The notes: a model not told the origin generated them from the sequence alone. DNA of 64,000 nt from Neptunomonas japonica DSM 18939 (GCF_000422765.1 NZ_AUGR01000001.1:1-64000); one strand, 5' to 3'; counted from the first letter of the stretch, positions 7,243-17,360 are shown. Numbers and translations: made by a program.

Positions 7243-8931
7243 TTATTCGGGTTTAGGGGTATCTGCATAAAAACTGAAAGAGCGTAAAGGGGTGCTTTTG
7301 GCGTGATACATCGCTTCATCAGCATTTTGTAATAGCTGTTCGGCTATTCTCGAGTCTGAGGGGAAAAGGCTAATGCCAATGCTAGCTGAAAGGTTTATGT
7401 TCACTTCTTTAAGGACGAAAGGCTGTTCTATGCAGCGTGTTAGTTTCTCTGCAACGACCTGAGCCTGGCTGTTATCTGCAATATCTATCAACGCTATAAA
7501 TTCATCCCCTCCCATTCTTGATAAGGTATCAACTTTACGCATGCTATCTTGCAGTCTTTTTGCGACGGCTATCAGTATGTTGTCGCCTTCAAAGTGACCA
7601 TGTAGATCGTTTACTGGTTTAAAGTTGTCTAGATCGATAAAAAGCACTGCAATTTGCCGGCGTTGTCTTTCTGCACGAATAATGGCGCTTTCCAGTTTAG
7701 TTTTTAAGAGAAGACGATTAGGTAATCCAGTAAGGTGGTCGTGATAGGCTTGAGTTAATAGTTCTCTTTCGCGTGCTTTATGTAAGCGGTTGTCTCTTAG
7801 AATGATCACGAATTTTTCGACTTGTTGATCGTTATCCAAAACAGCATTTAAGGTTGCAAGAAATGGCGCTTGGTCTTGTGAGGTTATCTCGCCATGCCAG
7901 CTTAGTTCTGAACGGATAATTTTCTCTAGTGTGGGTGGCACATTGGAGCAGTAAAAAAGTTCGGTGATTAATAAGCGCTTGCCTGTGATGACTTTAGGAA
8001 AACGTTCTTTTGCGGCTAGGTTTGCTGACAATATTTCACCTACGTTCGATAAAATAAAACAGCAATCTGATGTGGTTTCAAAAACAAGGGCTGCCAGCTG
8101 TAACTTGTGTTCGATTTCTCGTTCCCGCGTGACATCATGACCGATGCCCATAATGCCTTCTACATCACCTGTATCATTGAGTAGTGGTAGTTTTAGCATG
8201 TCGACTAAGCGACGTTGCCCATCGTTATAGGTAACCGGCTCATCGCACCTAAGTTCTTGGCCGCTGCTTTTAACTTCAGCATCTCTTGCTTTCACGTATG
8301 CTGCTGAGGGCTTGGACATCAGGTCATTGTCCGTTTTACCAATGATCTTCTCTGAAGATGTATCGAGTAAAGCCTCAAAGCTTTTGTTACAGCGTTGGTA
8401 AACGCCTAACTTATCTTTAACGAAGATAAAGTCAGGAATCGCATCAATGATGGTGCTTAATAAGTATTTTTCTTTTTCTAGTGCCGCTTGAGTCTGCTTT
8501 AGAACGGTAATGTCTCTTGCGACTACGGCTATGCCTCTACCTGAGACTAGTTTTCCCGTATAAAGTGTATGGCGGCTATCAAGAAATCGTAGCTCTCCGC
8601 ATTGGTTATGCCTCCAAAACTGGAGGTGCACTTCTTCTCCCGCTAAAGCCCGATCAAGGTTAGGCTTTATAACTTGCCTAAATATTTCTTGTCCGTGAAG
8701 CTCCGCAGCACTTTTACCAATAATATCTTTGGTCTGCATTCCAAAAAATAAGGAATATCCATAACTTACAGCAACATAGCAGTAGTTGTGATCTACGATT
8801 GATATGAGGTCTTCTAATGCCTCTAAAACAGAGCTCATTTCAGAAGCAGTATTGAATTCGTTCAAGTCGTTTGTTGAATGTATGCCAGTGCCGACACTAT
8901 CTTTCTTTTTCATACCAGCAGTGTAGCCCAT
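7243..8931 (-). CDS. PAS-PAS-GGDEF diguanylate cyclase
   Basis: 562 residues, soluble. PAS/PAC sensory modules occupy about 30-150 and 155-275 (IGKSAAELHG, IIGKTDNDLM). A third, weaker PAS-like segment follows at about 280-390. The GGDEF domain is C-terminal, with an intact RMGGDEF active site. Five residues upstream is RKVD, an intact RxxD inhibitory I-site, so the enzyme should make c-di-GMP with product feedback. No EAL domain is present. It diverges from nosR and shares its 166-bp upstream region. The start is uncertain: neither ATG at 8931 nor ATG at 8913 has a good ribosome site. Confidence 0.88.
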   Translation of the reverse strand: MGYTAGMKKKDSVGTGIHSTNDLNEFNTASEMSSVLEALEDLISIVDHNYCYVAVSYGYSLFFGMQTKDIIGKSAAELHGQEIFRQVIKPNLDRALAGEEVHLQFWRHNQCGELRFLDSRHTLYTGKLVSGRGIAVVARDITVLKQTQAALEKEKYLLSTIIDAIPDFIFVKDKLGVYQRCNKSFEALLDTSSEKIIGKTDNDLMSKPSAAYVKARDAEVKSSGQELRCDEPVTYNDGQRRLVDMLKLPLLNDTGDVEGIMGIGHDVTREREIEHKLQLAALVFETTSDCCFILSNVGEILSANLAAKERFPKVITGKRLLITELFYCSNVPPTLEKIIRSELSWHGEITSQDQAPFLATLNAVLDNDQQVEKFVIILRDNRLHKARERELLTQAYHDHLTGLPNRLLLKTKLESAIIRAERQRRQIAVLFIDLDNFKPVNDLHGHFEGDNILIAVAKRLQDSMRKVDTLSRMGGDEFIALIDIADNSQAQVVAEKLTRCIEQPFVLKEVNINLSASIGISLFPSDSRIAEQLLQNADEAMYHAKSTPLRSFSFYADTPKPE

Positions 8932-9004
8932 CGGTGTTAAAAAATAGAAATCTTTAAAACGTTACTCTTTGATTTATATTAGGCTTTTCTTATGTATTGG
9001 TGTC

Positions 9005-9044
9005 TTGATATCGATCAAGTCCCTTTGCGCGGTGCTTCTATACC
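9005..9044 (+). promoter_or_regulatory. FNR/Anr/Dnr box and -10 of the nos operon promoter
   Basis: TTGAT-ATCG-ATCAA at 9005-9018 is a perfect FNR-type palindrome. A -10-like TATACC lies at 9039-9044, so the box centre is about 40 bp before the expected start. That is the class II activation position. This implies anaerobic (FNR/Anr) or NO-dependent (Dnr) induction of nosRZDFYL. It could also influence the divergent GGDEF gene. Confidence 0.85.
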
Positions 9045-9097
9045 CTGCGTCATTATGTCGCACTACTGATGTGCAGATTAACGGGTTAGGACGTTCG

Positions 9098-11257
9098 ATG
9101 AACAGATATATAAAGCGATGGATTGTTACGCTGGTGGCTTTTTTCATGATGGCTGCTACTGCATATGGAATGGTTCCGGTATCACAAGAACAGCAGTTGG
9201 AGTTAATTCGAACTGCATTTCCTGATGCGACCAACATCAGTGATAAGACTCAGATTCCAGAAGGTACTGCAATAATCCGTACAGTAACTCAAGGTGAGCA
9301 GGTGTTGGGTTATGCTTTTGAATCTGATGATGTGGTTGATATTGCCGCCTATTCTGGTAAGCCTATTGAAATGCTGGTGGCAATTGATACTGAAGGTAAC
9401 TTTAAGCTATCCACTGTTCTTGAGCATCATGAACCTATCCTGCTGGTGGGTATTCCTGAGCATACCTTGTTTGATTTTGCCGCCCAATACTTACCTCTGA
9501 AGTTAACCGACAGGGTAAAAGTGGGTGCGGCAAATAATAGTGATGTTATTAGCTTGGATGCTATCTCGGGTGCAACGGTAACCGTTATGGTTGTTAATGA
9601 GACAGTCATGCGTGCTGCCCGAAAAGTGGCTCAGCAGTTAGGTCTGCTGGGGATGTCTGAGCAAGCGAAAATTCCACCTTCAACAATTAATGCTGATGTA
9701 TTCACAAAAGCTGATTGGATGACTCTCACGGGTGATGGTTCAATTCGTCATTTGTCATTAACGCGCGGTGATATTAACGAAGCGTTTAAAGGCACAGCTG
9801 CTGAAAAAGATATTTCAGGTAAAGGGCAGCACCAACAAGAAGCTTTTATAGACCTTTTTTATGCGCCTGTGAACATTCCGACTATTGGTCGTAATTTGCT
9901 AGGTGACAGCGAATATAAATGGTTAATGGGTGAGATTAAACCCGGTGACCAAGTTATTGCTGTCATGGGTGAAGGGCGTTACTCCTTTAAAGGTAATGGC
10001 TATGTACGTGGCGGAATTTTCGACCGTTTTCAAATACAGCAATTAGATAAAGTTATTAGTTTTCACGACTCTGATTTTTACCGTCTGAATGATGTCTTTA
10101 TTGAAGGTTTTCCAGGTTTTTCTGAGATGGCTCTGTTCATTGTGCGCGCACAGTATGAGTTTGATATAGGAACGCCGTGGCAGGTTGAGTTATTAGTGCG
10201 TCGCCAAGTAGGTGCGTTAGATAGCGTCTTTACGAGCTTTTTTGGTGATTACATGACGCTGGATAATTACATCACGCGTCCAGAGCCTGTAATTGAAGAA
10301 GAACCTAAACCGTTATGGGTGTCTGTGTGGGAAGGTAAAGCATTTCAAATTACCGTGCTAAGTATCAGCTTAGTACTACTAACCATAATCATTTTCCTAC
10401 AGGATTGGTTGGTTCGCTATCCTCGGCTACTGCGTAATATTCGCCATGTATTCCTGACTTATACCGTGTTCTTTATCGGGTGGTACACGCTAGGCCAGCT
10501 ATCTATCGTTAATGTCTTTACTTTTGTGCATGCTGCTATGGGTAAGTTCCAGTGGGATGTGTTTTTACTCGACCCAATGCTGTTTATTCTTTGGGGCTTT
10601 GTCGCTATGACACTAGTGCTCTGGGGACGTGGAATATTTTGCGGCTGGTTGTGCCCGTTTGGTGCATTACAGGAGCTGATTAATGAGATAGCGCGCGCTG
10701 TAAAGATTAAACAGTACGAGCTTCCCTTCGCCGTTCATGAGCGTCTTTGGGCCATTAAATACATCATTTTACTGTTGTTGTTTGCTGTGTCGCTGGAATC
10801 CCTGAGTGAAGCTGAACGTTATGCAGAAATAGAGCCTTTTAAAACATCCATCATGTTGAAGTTCCAGCGTGAGTGGGGCTACGTTCTTTATGCGGGTGTT
10901 TTGCTGTTCGTTTCTATATTTACCCGCAAAGTGTACTGCCGTTATATCTGCCCTCTTGGTGCTGCGCTAGCCATTCCTTCACGTCTGAGGTTGTTTGATT
11001 GGCTGTATCGTCGTAAGGAGTGTGGCCAGCCCTGCAAGCTATGTGCGAATGAATGTGAGATTCAGGCGATTCACCCTGACGGTACTATCAATGCTAACGA
11101 ATGCCACCACTGTTTGGATTGCCAAATGACTTACCACAGCTCTGATAAATGTCCTCCATTAGTGGTTAAAAAACGTAAGGCCCGTAAAGCGAACAAAGCA
11201 ATACCGACTGCAAACCAGATACCGAGTATAGACATCACTGATCCAGTGAAAAACTGA
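9098..11257 (+). CDS. nosR: NosR, membrane flavo-iron-sulfur protein of N2O reduction
   Basis: 719 residues. An N-terminal signal/membrane segment is followed by a periplasmic FMN-binding domain with the flavinylation motif SGATVT, then a membrane part of several helices. Two CxxxCP motifs (CGWLCPFGALQ, CRYICPLGA) follow, and a C-terminal ferredoxin-like region has two cysteine clusters (CKLCANEC, CHHCLDC). NosR passes electrons from the quinol pool to NosZ and is needed for nosZ expression in pseudomonads. I chose ATG 9098 because TTAGGA sits six bases upstream; the longer frame begins upstream of the likely transcription start. First gene of the nos operon. No apbE/nosX flavinyltransferase is nearby. 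Confidence 0.95.
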   Translation: MNRYIKRWIVTLVAFFMMAATAYGMVPVSQEQQLELIRTAFPDATNISDKTQIPEGTAIIRTVTQGEQVLGYAFESDDVVDIAAYSGKPIEMLVAIDTEGNFKLSTVLEHHEPILLVGIPEHTLFDFAAQYLPLKLTDRVKVGAANNSDVISLDAISGATVTVMVVNETVMRAARKVAQQLGLLGMSEQAKIPPSTINADVFTKADWMTLTGDGSIRHLSLTRGDINEAFKGTAAEKDISGKGQHQQEAFIDLFYAPVNIPTIGRNLLGDSEYKWLMGEIKPGDQVIAVMGEGRYSFKGNGYVRGGIFDRFQIQQLDKVISFHDSDFYRLNDVFIEGFPGFSEMALFIVRAQYEFDIGTPWQVELLVRRQVGALDSVFTSFFGDYMTLDNYITRPEPVIEEEPKPLWVSVWEGKAFQITVLSISLVLLTIIIFLQDWLVRYPRLLRNIRHVFLTYTVFFIGWYTLGQLSIVNVFTFVHAAMGKFQWDVFLLDPMLFILWGFVAMTLVLWGRGIFCGWLCPFGALQELINEIARAVKIKQYELPFAVHERLWAIKYIILLLLFAVSLESLSEAERYAEIEPFKTSIMLKFQREWGYVLYAGVLLFVSIFTRKVYCRYICPLGAALAIPSRLRLFDWLYRRKECGQPCKLCANECEIQAIHPDGTINANECHHCLDCQMTYHSSDKCPPLVVKKRKARKANKAIPTANQIPSIDITDPVKN

Positions 11258-11304
11258 TCAATGAATTAATAAACATCGAAAAATAATGATTTCGGAGAAG
11301 ATAA

Positions 11305-13206
11305 ATGATTGATCCTAAAGATAAAGATCTACCAGCGATTGATACTGAAGACCGTCATGCCAGTGAGCATGTAAAGCTAAGCCGTCGTCTTTTCCTAGGT
11401 GGCTCTGCTGCTTTAGTGGGAGCTGCTGGTGTTGGTTTTGGTTCAGCAATGATGCCTTCTGTAGCTAATGCTTCTTCAGGCACTAAACACACAGTAGGAC
11501 CAGGTGAGCTTGATACATACTACGGTTTTTGGAGTGGTGGCCATCAGGGTGAAGTCCGTGTTTTAGGCTTGCCTTCAATGCGTGAGCTTATGCGTATCCC
11601 CGTTTTTAACGTTGATAGTGCTACCGGCTGGGGTATTACCAATGAGTCTAAAGCTGTTCTAGGTGAAAATGCACCATTGAACGGTGACTGTCACCACCCT
11701 CATATGTCCATGACTGATGGCCAATATGATGGTAAGTATCTGTTTATCAACGATAAGGCAAACACACGTGTTGCTCGTATCCGTGCTGATATCATGAAAA
11801 CGGATAAGATCACTACTGTACCTAACTGCCAAGCGATTCACGGCTTGCGTGTACAGAAAGTCCCGTTTACTAAATATGTATTCGCTAACGCTGAATTCCG
11901 TATGCCACACCCTAACAATGGCACCAATATGGATGACATTGAAGGTTACTACACCATGTTCAATGGCTTGAATGCTGAGACTATGGAAGTTGATTGGCAG
12001 ATTATCGTAGATGGTAACCTAGATAACACTGATGCTGATTACACCGGTAAGTATGCGTTCTCTACGTGCTACAACTCTGAGGGTGCAGTTGATCTAGCCG
12101 GTTCAATGCGTAATGAGCGTGATCACCTAGTTATCTTTAATATCGAGCGCATCGAAGCTGCTGTAAAAGCAGGAAAATTCGAGACGCTAGGCGATTCTAA
12201 AGTACCTGTGTTGGATGGCCGTAAAGGTTCTGAGCTTACTCGTTATGTTCCTGTTGCTAAAAACCCGCATGGTATCAATACCGCGCCAGGTGGTAAGTAT
12301 GCAGTTGCGAATGGTAAGTTATCGCCAACAGTTACTGTGTTCCAGCTAGATAAGTTTGATGCACTGTTTGCTGATGAAATTAAACCGCGTGATACGGTAG
12401 TCGCTGAAGTTGAGTTAGGACTTGGGCCATTGCATACCGCGTTCGACGGTAAGGGCAACGCCTTTACTACCTTGTTTATCGATAGCCAGATTTGTAAGTG
12501 GAATATCGACAAAGCAATTGCTGCTTATAACGGTGAAAAAGTTAACTACATCGTGCAGAAGTTGGATGTTCATTATCAGCCAGGTCATAACCATACAACG
12601 ATGGGTGAAACCCGTGATGCGGATGGCCAATATCTGGTTTCTCTACAGAAATTCTCAAAAGACCGTTTCTTGCCATGCGGCCCATTACATCCAGAGAACG
12701 ATCAGCTGATCGATATCTCCGGTGATGAGATGGTGTTGATTCATGACGGCCCAGCCTTTGCTGAACCGCATGACTGTATGATGGTTCACCGTTCAAAAGT
12801 GAAAACTCGTAAGCTGTATGACCGTAAAGATCCTACTTTCGCTATGACTGTTGATATGGCTAAGAAAGACGGCGTGACGCTTGAAACTGACAATAAAGTT
12901 ATTCGTGACGGTAATAAAGTTCGCGTTTATATGACATCAGTTGCGCCAAGCTACGGCATGGATCAGTTCACTGTGAAGCAAGGTGATGAAGTGACAGTCG
13001 TCATTACTAACTTGGATCAGATCGAAGATGTATCGCATGGTTTCTGTATGGTAAACCATGGCGTGCAGATGGAGATTAGTCCGCAGCAAACAGCCTCTGT
13101 TACCTTTATGGCTAACGATGTTGGCGTGCATTGGTACTACTGTAACTGGTTCTGCCATGCACTACATATGGAAATGCGTGGTCGCATGTTGGTTGAAAAG
13201 GCTTAA
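11305..13206 (+). CDS. nosZ: Nitrous-oxide reductase NosZ (clade I, Tat-exported)
   Basis: 633 residues. It reduces N2O to N2 in the periplasm. The N-terminus carries a twin-arginine signal (SRRLFL followed by a hydrophobic stretch, about residues 26-56), which marks clade I. A seven-bladed propeller with CuZ-ligand His motifs (DCHHPH, EPHDC) follows. The C-terminal cupredoxin domain has the CuA motif [18 protein letters not shown] precedes the start. It lies 47 bp after nosR, and an attenuator-like hairpin follows it. Confidence 0.97.
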   Translation: MIDPKDKDLPAIDTEDRHASEHVKLSRRLFLGGSAALVGAAGVGFGSAMMPSVANASSGTKHTVGPGELDTYYGFWSGGHQGEVRVLGLPSMRELMRIPVFNVDSATGWGITNESKAVLGENAPLNGDCHHPHMSMTDGQYDGKYLFINDKANTRVARIRADIMKTDKITTVPNCQAIHGLRVQKVPFTKYVFANAEFRMPHPNNGTNMDDIEGYYTMFNGLNAETMEVDWQIIVDGNLDNTDADYTGKYAFSTCYNSEGAVDLAGSMRNERDHLVIFNIERIEAAVKAGKFETLGDSKVPVLDGRKGSELTRYVPVAKNPHGINTAPGGKYAVANGKLSPTVTVFQLDKFDALFADEIKPRDTVVAEVELGLGPLHTAFDGKGNAFTTLFIDSQICKWNIDKAIAAYNGEKVNYIVQKLDVHYQPGHNHTTMGETRDADGQYLVSLQKFSKDRFLPCGPLHPENDQLIDISGDEMVLIHDGPAFAEPHDCMMVHRSKVKTRKLYDRKDPTFAMTVDMAKKDGVTLETDNKVIRDGNKVRVYMTSVAPSYGMDQFTVKQGDEVTVVITNLDQIEDVSHGFCMVNHGVQMEISPQQTASVTFMANDVGVHWYYCNWFCHALHMEMRGRMLVEKA

Positions 13207-13248
13207 TCCAACAAGCGGGAAATCTAATTTTCTCGCTATATCAACAGG

Positions 13249-13285
13249 AGCCAGCCGTTTAACGTCTGGCTTTTGTTGTTTTATT
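13249..13285 (+). terminator. Partial intrinsic terminator between nosZ and nosD
   Basis: AGCCAG-C-CG pairs with CG-T-CTGGCT (13249-13271) around a TTTAA loop and is followed by TTTTGTTGTTTT. It probably ends much of the transcription after nosZ, giving more nosZ than nosDFYL message. Confidence 0.55.
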
Positions 13286-13306
13286 TATCGTGATGGGAGT
13301 AACAAA

Positions 13307-14647
13307 ATGAAGTTACTACGCAATTATATTGCTGTGATGCTGGTATCGCTTTGTTTTGTGACGTTTGCCAGTGGGCAAACACGAACGATCACCCCGTCTG
13401 ATGATCTGCAAGCTGCTATTGATACTTCACAAGCTGGGGATCAACTGATACTCGATGCTGGGCGCTATAGCGGTAATTTCACTATCAAAAAGAGCCTTAC
13501 GCTTACCGGAAAACCCGGTGCCATTATTGATGGTAATGGTCAGGGCCATACCTTGGTGATTGAAACACCTGATGTGCGTATTGAAACACTTGAGATAACA
13601 AACTGGGGAGACGATTTAACGGATATGGACTCCGGTATTTTTGTTGAGAAAAAAGCCACCAATACACAAATTCTGAATAACTACTTTCTTGGCGATACAT
13701 TTGGTATATGGGTGGATGGCGCTCAAGAAGTACTTATTAAAGCGAACCGTATCGAGGGAAATCTCAAGGTTCGTTCGCAAGACCGTGGTAATGGTATCCA
13801 CCTGTTTAATGTCGGTAAGGCACGTGTGGAAGCTAACGAAGTGTGGCATACCCGTGATGGTATTTATATCGATACCAGTAATGGTAATGAGCTAGTAGGT
13901 AACTACCTGCACGATTTACGGTATGGCGTGCATTATATGTATTCATATCACAACTTAGTTTCTGGTAACCGTACCGTTAATACCCGTACAGGGTATGCAT
14001 TAATGCAATCTAAGTTCCTTACTGTTACCGATAATATTTCAGAAAACGATTCGAATTACGGCATTCTGATGAATTTTATTACCCAGTCAACAATAGAAAA
14101 TAATAGGGTGTCTGGTGTTCAAAATAATCGCTTTGTAGAAGGTGCTCCTTCTATGACAGAAGGTAAAGCCCTGTTTATTTATAACTCTTTATTTAACAAA
14201 ATCCGCGGTAACTATTTTGCAGAGAGTGATATGGGCGTTCACCTGACCGCAGGCTCTGAAGATAACATTTTTACGCGTAATGCTTTCATCAATAATAAAG
14301 AACAAGTTAAGTATGTGGCTACTCGTCCACAAAACTGGTCTCACGAAGGGGTAGGTAATTATTGGAGTGACTACCTCGGATGGGATATGGATGCCGATGG
14401 CATTGGTGATACACAATATGAGCCAACAGATGGTGTTGATCGTTTGTTGTGGAAGTTCCCTGCAGCGAAGGTGTTATTGAACAGTCCTGCAGTAGAAACT
14501 ATTCGTTGGGTACAGAGGCAGTTTCCCGTGCTCAAAGCACAGGGTGTTGTTGATACTCATCCCTTGATGAGCTTACCCAAAAAGTTATCGCCTTCAGCAG
14601 TGAGTGATACTGCCGTGATGGAAAAAATAGATGACAAACATAGTTGA
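13307..14647 (+). CDS. nosD: NosD, periplasmic copper-site assembly protein
   Basis: 446 residues with a signal peptide (about 1-24). A right-handed beta-helix of repeated CASH/PbH1 strands follows, shown by recurrent Asn/Gly turns such as NNYFLGDTFGIWV, ANRIEGN and GNYLHDLRYG. NosD works with the NosFY transporter in building the CuZ cluster of NosZ. The reading frame extends back into nosZ, but ATG 13307 with GGGAG upstream and a signal peptide just after it is the sensible start. The 3' end overlaps nosF by 17 bp. Confidence 0.93.
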   Translation: MKLLRNYIAVMLVSLCFVTFASGQTRTITPSDDLQAAIDTSQAGDQLILDAGRYSGNFTIKKSLTLTGKPGAIIDGNGQGHTLVIETPDVRIETLEITNWGDDLTDMDSGIFVEKKATNTQILNNYFLGDTFGIWVDGAQEVLIKANRIEGNLKVRSQDRGNGIHLFNVGKARVEANEVWHTRDGIYIDTSNGNELVGNYLHDLRYGVHYMYSYHNLVSGNRTVNTRTGYALMQSKFLTVTDNISENDSNYGILMNFITQSTIENNRVSGVQNNRFVEGAPSMTEGKALFIYNSLFNKIRGNYFAESDMGVHLTAGSEDNIFTRNAFINNKEQVKYVATRPQNWSHEGVGNYWSDYLGWDMDADGIGDTQYEPTDGVDRLLWKFPAAKVLLNSPAVETIRWVQRQFPVLKAQGVVDTHPLMSLPKKLSPSAVSDTAVMEKIDDKHS

Positions 14648-15548
14648 GTTAGTGGGCGTAGAGAAACGCTACCAGAGTGTAAGGGCATTAGAGCCGCTGG
14701 ATCTGTTATTACCAGAAGGTGAAGTACTGGGACTGTTTGGCCATAATGGGGCGGGCAAAACCACGACTATCAAATTGATTCTTGGACTCATTAAAGCCAG
14801 TGCGGGTTCTGTACGTGTTTTTGGACAAGACCCTACTTTTTCCGAGTCACGTAAAGAGCGCCAGCAGTTAGGTTTTCTTCAGGAAAATGTCAGCTTTTAT
14901 GATCAACTGACAGGGGTAGAAGTGCTACGTTACTTTGCCCGCCTAAAAGGTATTCAGACATCAGAATGCCATCGTTTACTTGACCAAGTGGGTTTGAAAG
15001 CAGCGGCGGGTCGGCGGGTTAAAACTTATTCAAAAGGGATGCGCCAACGCTTAGGTTTAGCTCAGGCGTTATTAGGAAACCCAAAGCTATTGTTATTGGA
15101 TGAGCCAACAGTAGGGCTTGACCCTCTAGCAACACAGGATTTTTATCACCGTATAGGACAGCTAAAAGAGCAGGGCTGTACGGTCGTGTTGTGCTCGCAC
15201 GTGCTACCCGGTGTTGAGAAGTATATTGATCGTGCAATGATTATGGGAAAAGGTAAGGTACTCGCGCAAGGTAGTTTGAATGACTTGCGACAACAAGCAG
15301 AGTTACCACTGGTATTGAATGTTAAAGGGTCTGGATTACAGGTCCCTGAGAGTATTCAGTCACGCGCAACAGTATTGGAAGATGGTGTCAGTATGCATCT
15401 CTCTTTACAGGAGAAAATGCCAGTTATGCAACATATGCTAGCGCAAGCGGGTGTGACGGATATTGATCTTCATTTACCGTCACTTGAGGATCTTTATACC
15501 CACTATACACGCACCTGTGTTGGTCATGAGATGGAGGGTGTTTTATGA
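14631..15548 (+). CDS. nosF: NosF, ABC transporter ATP-binding protein
   Basis: 305 residues. Walker A GHNGAGKT, signature YSKGMRQRLG, Walker B LLLLDEPTVGLDP, then the H-loop in CSHVLPG. It powers NosY; the NosDFY complex supplies a sulfur species (and possibly copper) for CuZ maturation. It starts inside the end of nosD, and its stop overlaps the nosY start (ATGA), indicating translational coupling. Confidence 0.95.
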   Translation: MTNIVELVGVEKRYQSVRALEPLDLLLPEGEVLGLFGHNGAGKTTTIKLILGLIKASAGSVRVFGQDPTFSESRKERQQLGFLQENVSFYDQLTGVEVLRYFARLKGIQTSECHRLLDQVGLKAAAGRRVKTYSKGMRQRLGLAQALLGNPKLLLLDEPTVGLDPLATQDFYHRIGQLKEQGCTVVLCSHVLPGVEKYIDRAMIMGKGKVLAQGSLNDLRQQAELPLVLNVKGSGLQVPESIQSRATVLEDGVSMHLSLQEKMPVMQHMLAQAGVTDIDLHLPSLEDLYTHYTRTCVGHEMEGVL

Positions 15549-16372
15549 ACCCCATTGTAACAGTTGCCGCAAAAGAGTTTCGTGATGGTCTACGTAACCG
15601 TTGGGTGCTTTCAATTGCAATAATATTTGCAGTGATGGCTACCGGTCTCGCTTATTTTGGGTCAGCAGCAGCCGGGCAGGTAGGATTTACTTCTTTATCC
15701 ACAACCATCATCAGCTTGGCTAGCTTAGCGGTGTTCATCATTCCATTGATTGCATTGATGTTGGCTTATGACGGTATTGTTGGAGAAGATGAAAGCGGTA
15801 CTTTGCTATTGTTGCTCACTTATCCATTATCTCGCTGGCAGTTACTGTGTGGGAAGATGTTAGGCCATGGTGTCATTATGGCGTTTTCTACTCTAGTGGG
15901 TTTTGGTTCGGCTGCTTTAATCATGGGGCTGTTTGCGCCTGATATTAGTTGGTCGGAGTTAGCGATTCCCTTTAGCTTATTTATTTTATCTGCTGTTTTG
16001 TTAGGTTGGATTTTTATCGCTTTCGCTTATGTAATTAGTGTCAGTGTGACTGAAAAATCTAAAGCGGCAGGTCTGGCGTTAATTGTTTGGTTTTTATTCG
16101 TGCTGGTTTTCGACTTGGGGCTTTTAGGGGTACTAGTAGGCACTCAAGGCGATGTTGATGCCGACCTTTTTCCGTACTTATTACTGTTGAATCCAACCGA
16201 TATCTTTCGTTTGGTCAATATCACTTACTTTGCTGATCAGCAGTTAAGTGGCTTGATGGCAATCGCCGAGCATGTGCGTTTGTCTACGACTGCATTATTA
16301 GTGAGCTTGCTAGTTTGGCTATCGCTACCTGTCGTGTTGGCACTGGCATTATTTAATAGGAGAGCATTGTGA
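15545..16372 (+). CDS. nosY: NosY, ABC transporter permease
   Basis: 275 residues with about six hydrophobic membrane segments, including FRDGLRNRW near the N-terminus and a DESGTLLLLLTYPLSR coupling region typical of NosY/ABC-2 permeases. It is the membrane partner of NosF. ATGA overlap with nosF upstream and a TGA/GTG overlap with nosL downstream. Confidence 0.95.
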   Translation: MNPIVTVAAKEFRDGLRNRWVLSIAIIFAVMATGLAYFGSAAAGQVGFTSLSTTIISLASLAVFIIPLIALMLAYDGIVGEDESGTLLLLLTYPLSRWQLLCGKMLGHGVIMAFSTLVGFGSAALIMGLFAPDISWSELAIPFSLFILSAVLLGWIFIAFAYVISVSVTEKSKAAGLALIVWFLFVLVFDLGLLGVLVGTQGDVDADLFPYLLLLNPTDIFRLVNITYFADQQLSGLMAIAEHVRLSTTALLVSLLVWLSLPVVLALALFNRRAL

Positions 16373-16872
16373 ATACTTTTACCCATATGCGTTTGTCTAT
16401 AGCAGTTCTGTTGATTGCTGTAATAGGCTTAACAGGATGCAATGAAGATTCAACTGCTAAAGTGATGGCACAGAAGGCAATGGCACTTGAAAGTGCTGAT
16501 GAGTGTCACCTATGTGGCATGTTGATCACACGCTTTCCTGGCCCTAAAGGGCAAGTATATGAGCGCAGTATTAAGCAGGATATGAAGTTTTGCTCCACCC
16601 GCGACATGTTTGCTTACGCGCTTGATCCTGAACACAAACACAATATTCAATCCGTGTTTGTTCATGATATGGCTGTAAACCCATGGGATGAACCAAGTGA
16701 AGAGACTTACATTGATGGTCGTAAAGCATGGTTTGTGATTGGTTCGTCTAAAAAAGGAGCTATGGGGCCAACATTAGGGAGTTTTAAAACCAAAGAAAGT
16801 GCTGAAGCGTTTGCAAAAGAGTTTGGTGGTGAGCTTAAGCGTTTTGAAGAGCTGACATTAGATATTATTTGA
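16369..16872 (+). CDS. nosL: NosL, copper chaperone lipoprotein
   Basis: 167 residues. Lipoprotein signal with lipobox LTGC (lipidated Cys24). The ECHLCGMLITRFPGP segment carries the conserved Cys/Met region used to bind Cu(I) for delivery to NosDFY/NosZ. GTG start overlapping the nosY stop. Last gene of the nos operon. Confidence 0.95.
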   Translation: MNTFTHMRLSIAVLLIAVIGLTGCNEDSTAKVMAQKAMALESADECHLCGMLITRFPGPKGQVYERSIKQDMKFCSTRDMFAYALDPEHKHNIQSVFVHDMAVNPWDEPSEETYIDGRKAWFVIGSSKKGAMGPTLGSFKTKESAEAFAKEFGGELKRFEELTLDII

Positions 16873-16905
16873 GTTTCAGAGTAGCTAGATAAAGACAGTT
16901 TATGT

Positions 16906-16945
16906 GGCTTGTGTAATGTTTAACGTGAATGTTATTACACAAGCC
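16906..16945. terminator. 12-bp perfect inverted repeat between convergent genes
   Basis: GGCTTGTGTAAT and ATTACACAAGCC pair perfectly around a 16-base loop. It lies between the nosL stop and the end of the convergent membrane-protein gene. There is no T tract on either side, so this is a weak terminator or an RNA 3'-end protecting structure. Confidence 0.45.
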
Positions 16946-16951
16946 ATAGCA

Positions 16952-17176
16952 TTATTGCGGAGGCTTATAACGTGCCGCACTGATGATGCTAATTAAATGG
17001 ATGATCACTGCAATGATGGCAGGGAATATCAAAAAATACATCGCGTAACCTACTGCGGTGCTAATAAAAAAGAAAAATGCAGCAAGCAAACGTCCTTGTA
17101 CTAAGTGCCCTAGCCCCGGAATAAAAATGTTGCACAAAGCGGCTATTACATTACCTGTGCTGCCTTGTTTAGCCAT
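16952..17176 (-). CDS. Small inner-membrane protein
   Basis: 74 residues with two long hydrophobic segments. NIFIPGLGHLVQGR between them resembles the turn of TM2-like proteins. No enzymatic motif is visible and the function is unknown. The start at 17176 has AGGAT upstream; a longer frame from 17203 lacks this. It converges on nosL. Confidence 0.65.
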   Translation of the reverse strand: MAKQGSTGNVIAALCNIFIPGLGHLVQGRLLAAFFFFISTAVGYAMYFLIFPAIIAVIIHLISIISAARYKPPQ

Positions 17177-17360
17177 AAAAATATCCTCTTGATTACGTAG
17201 CAATGGAGGGTGCTTTATTCCTGGCTATCTGTCAATAATCGAGATGAAAACACAGTACGAGTTCACCGCGTTGCTTTCATTGATTTGTGTCGAAGAAAAA
17301 GTACACAGGATGTGTAGGATTGAGAGTCTAATTTTATAGTGCATTGTAGTGGAGATCAGC

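Noticed and set aside
8969..9097. 43-residue N-terminal extension of nosR
   Set aside because: It begins upstream of the FNR box and the expected transcription start; ATG 9098 has a good ribosome site.
13058..13306. 83-residue extension of nosD into nosZ
   Set aside because: It overlaps the CuA-coding end of nosZ, and the signal peptide begins only at 13307.
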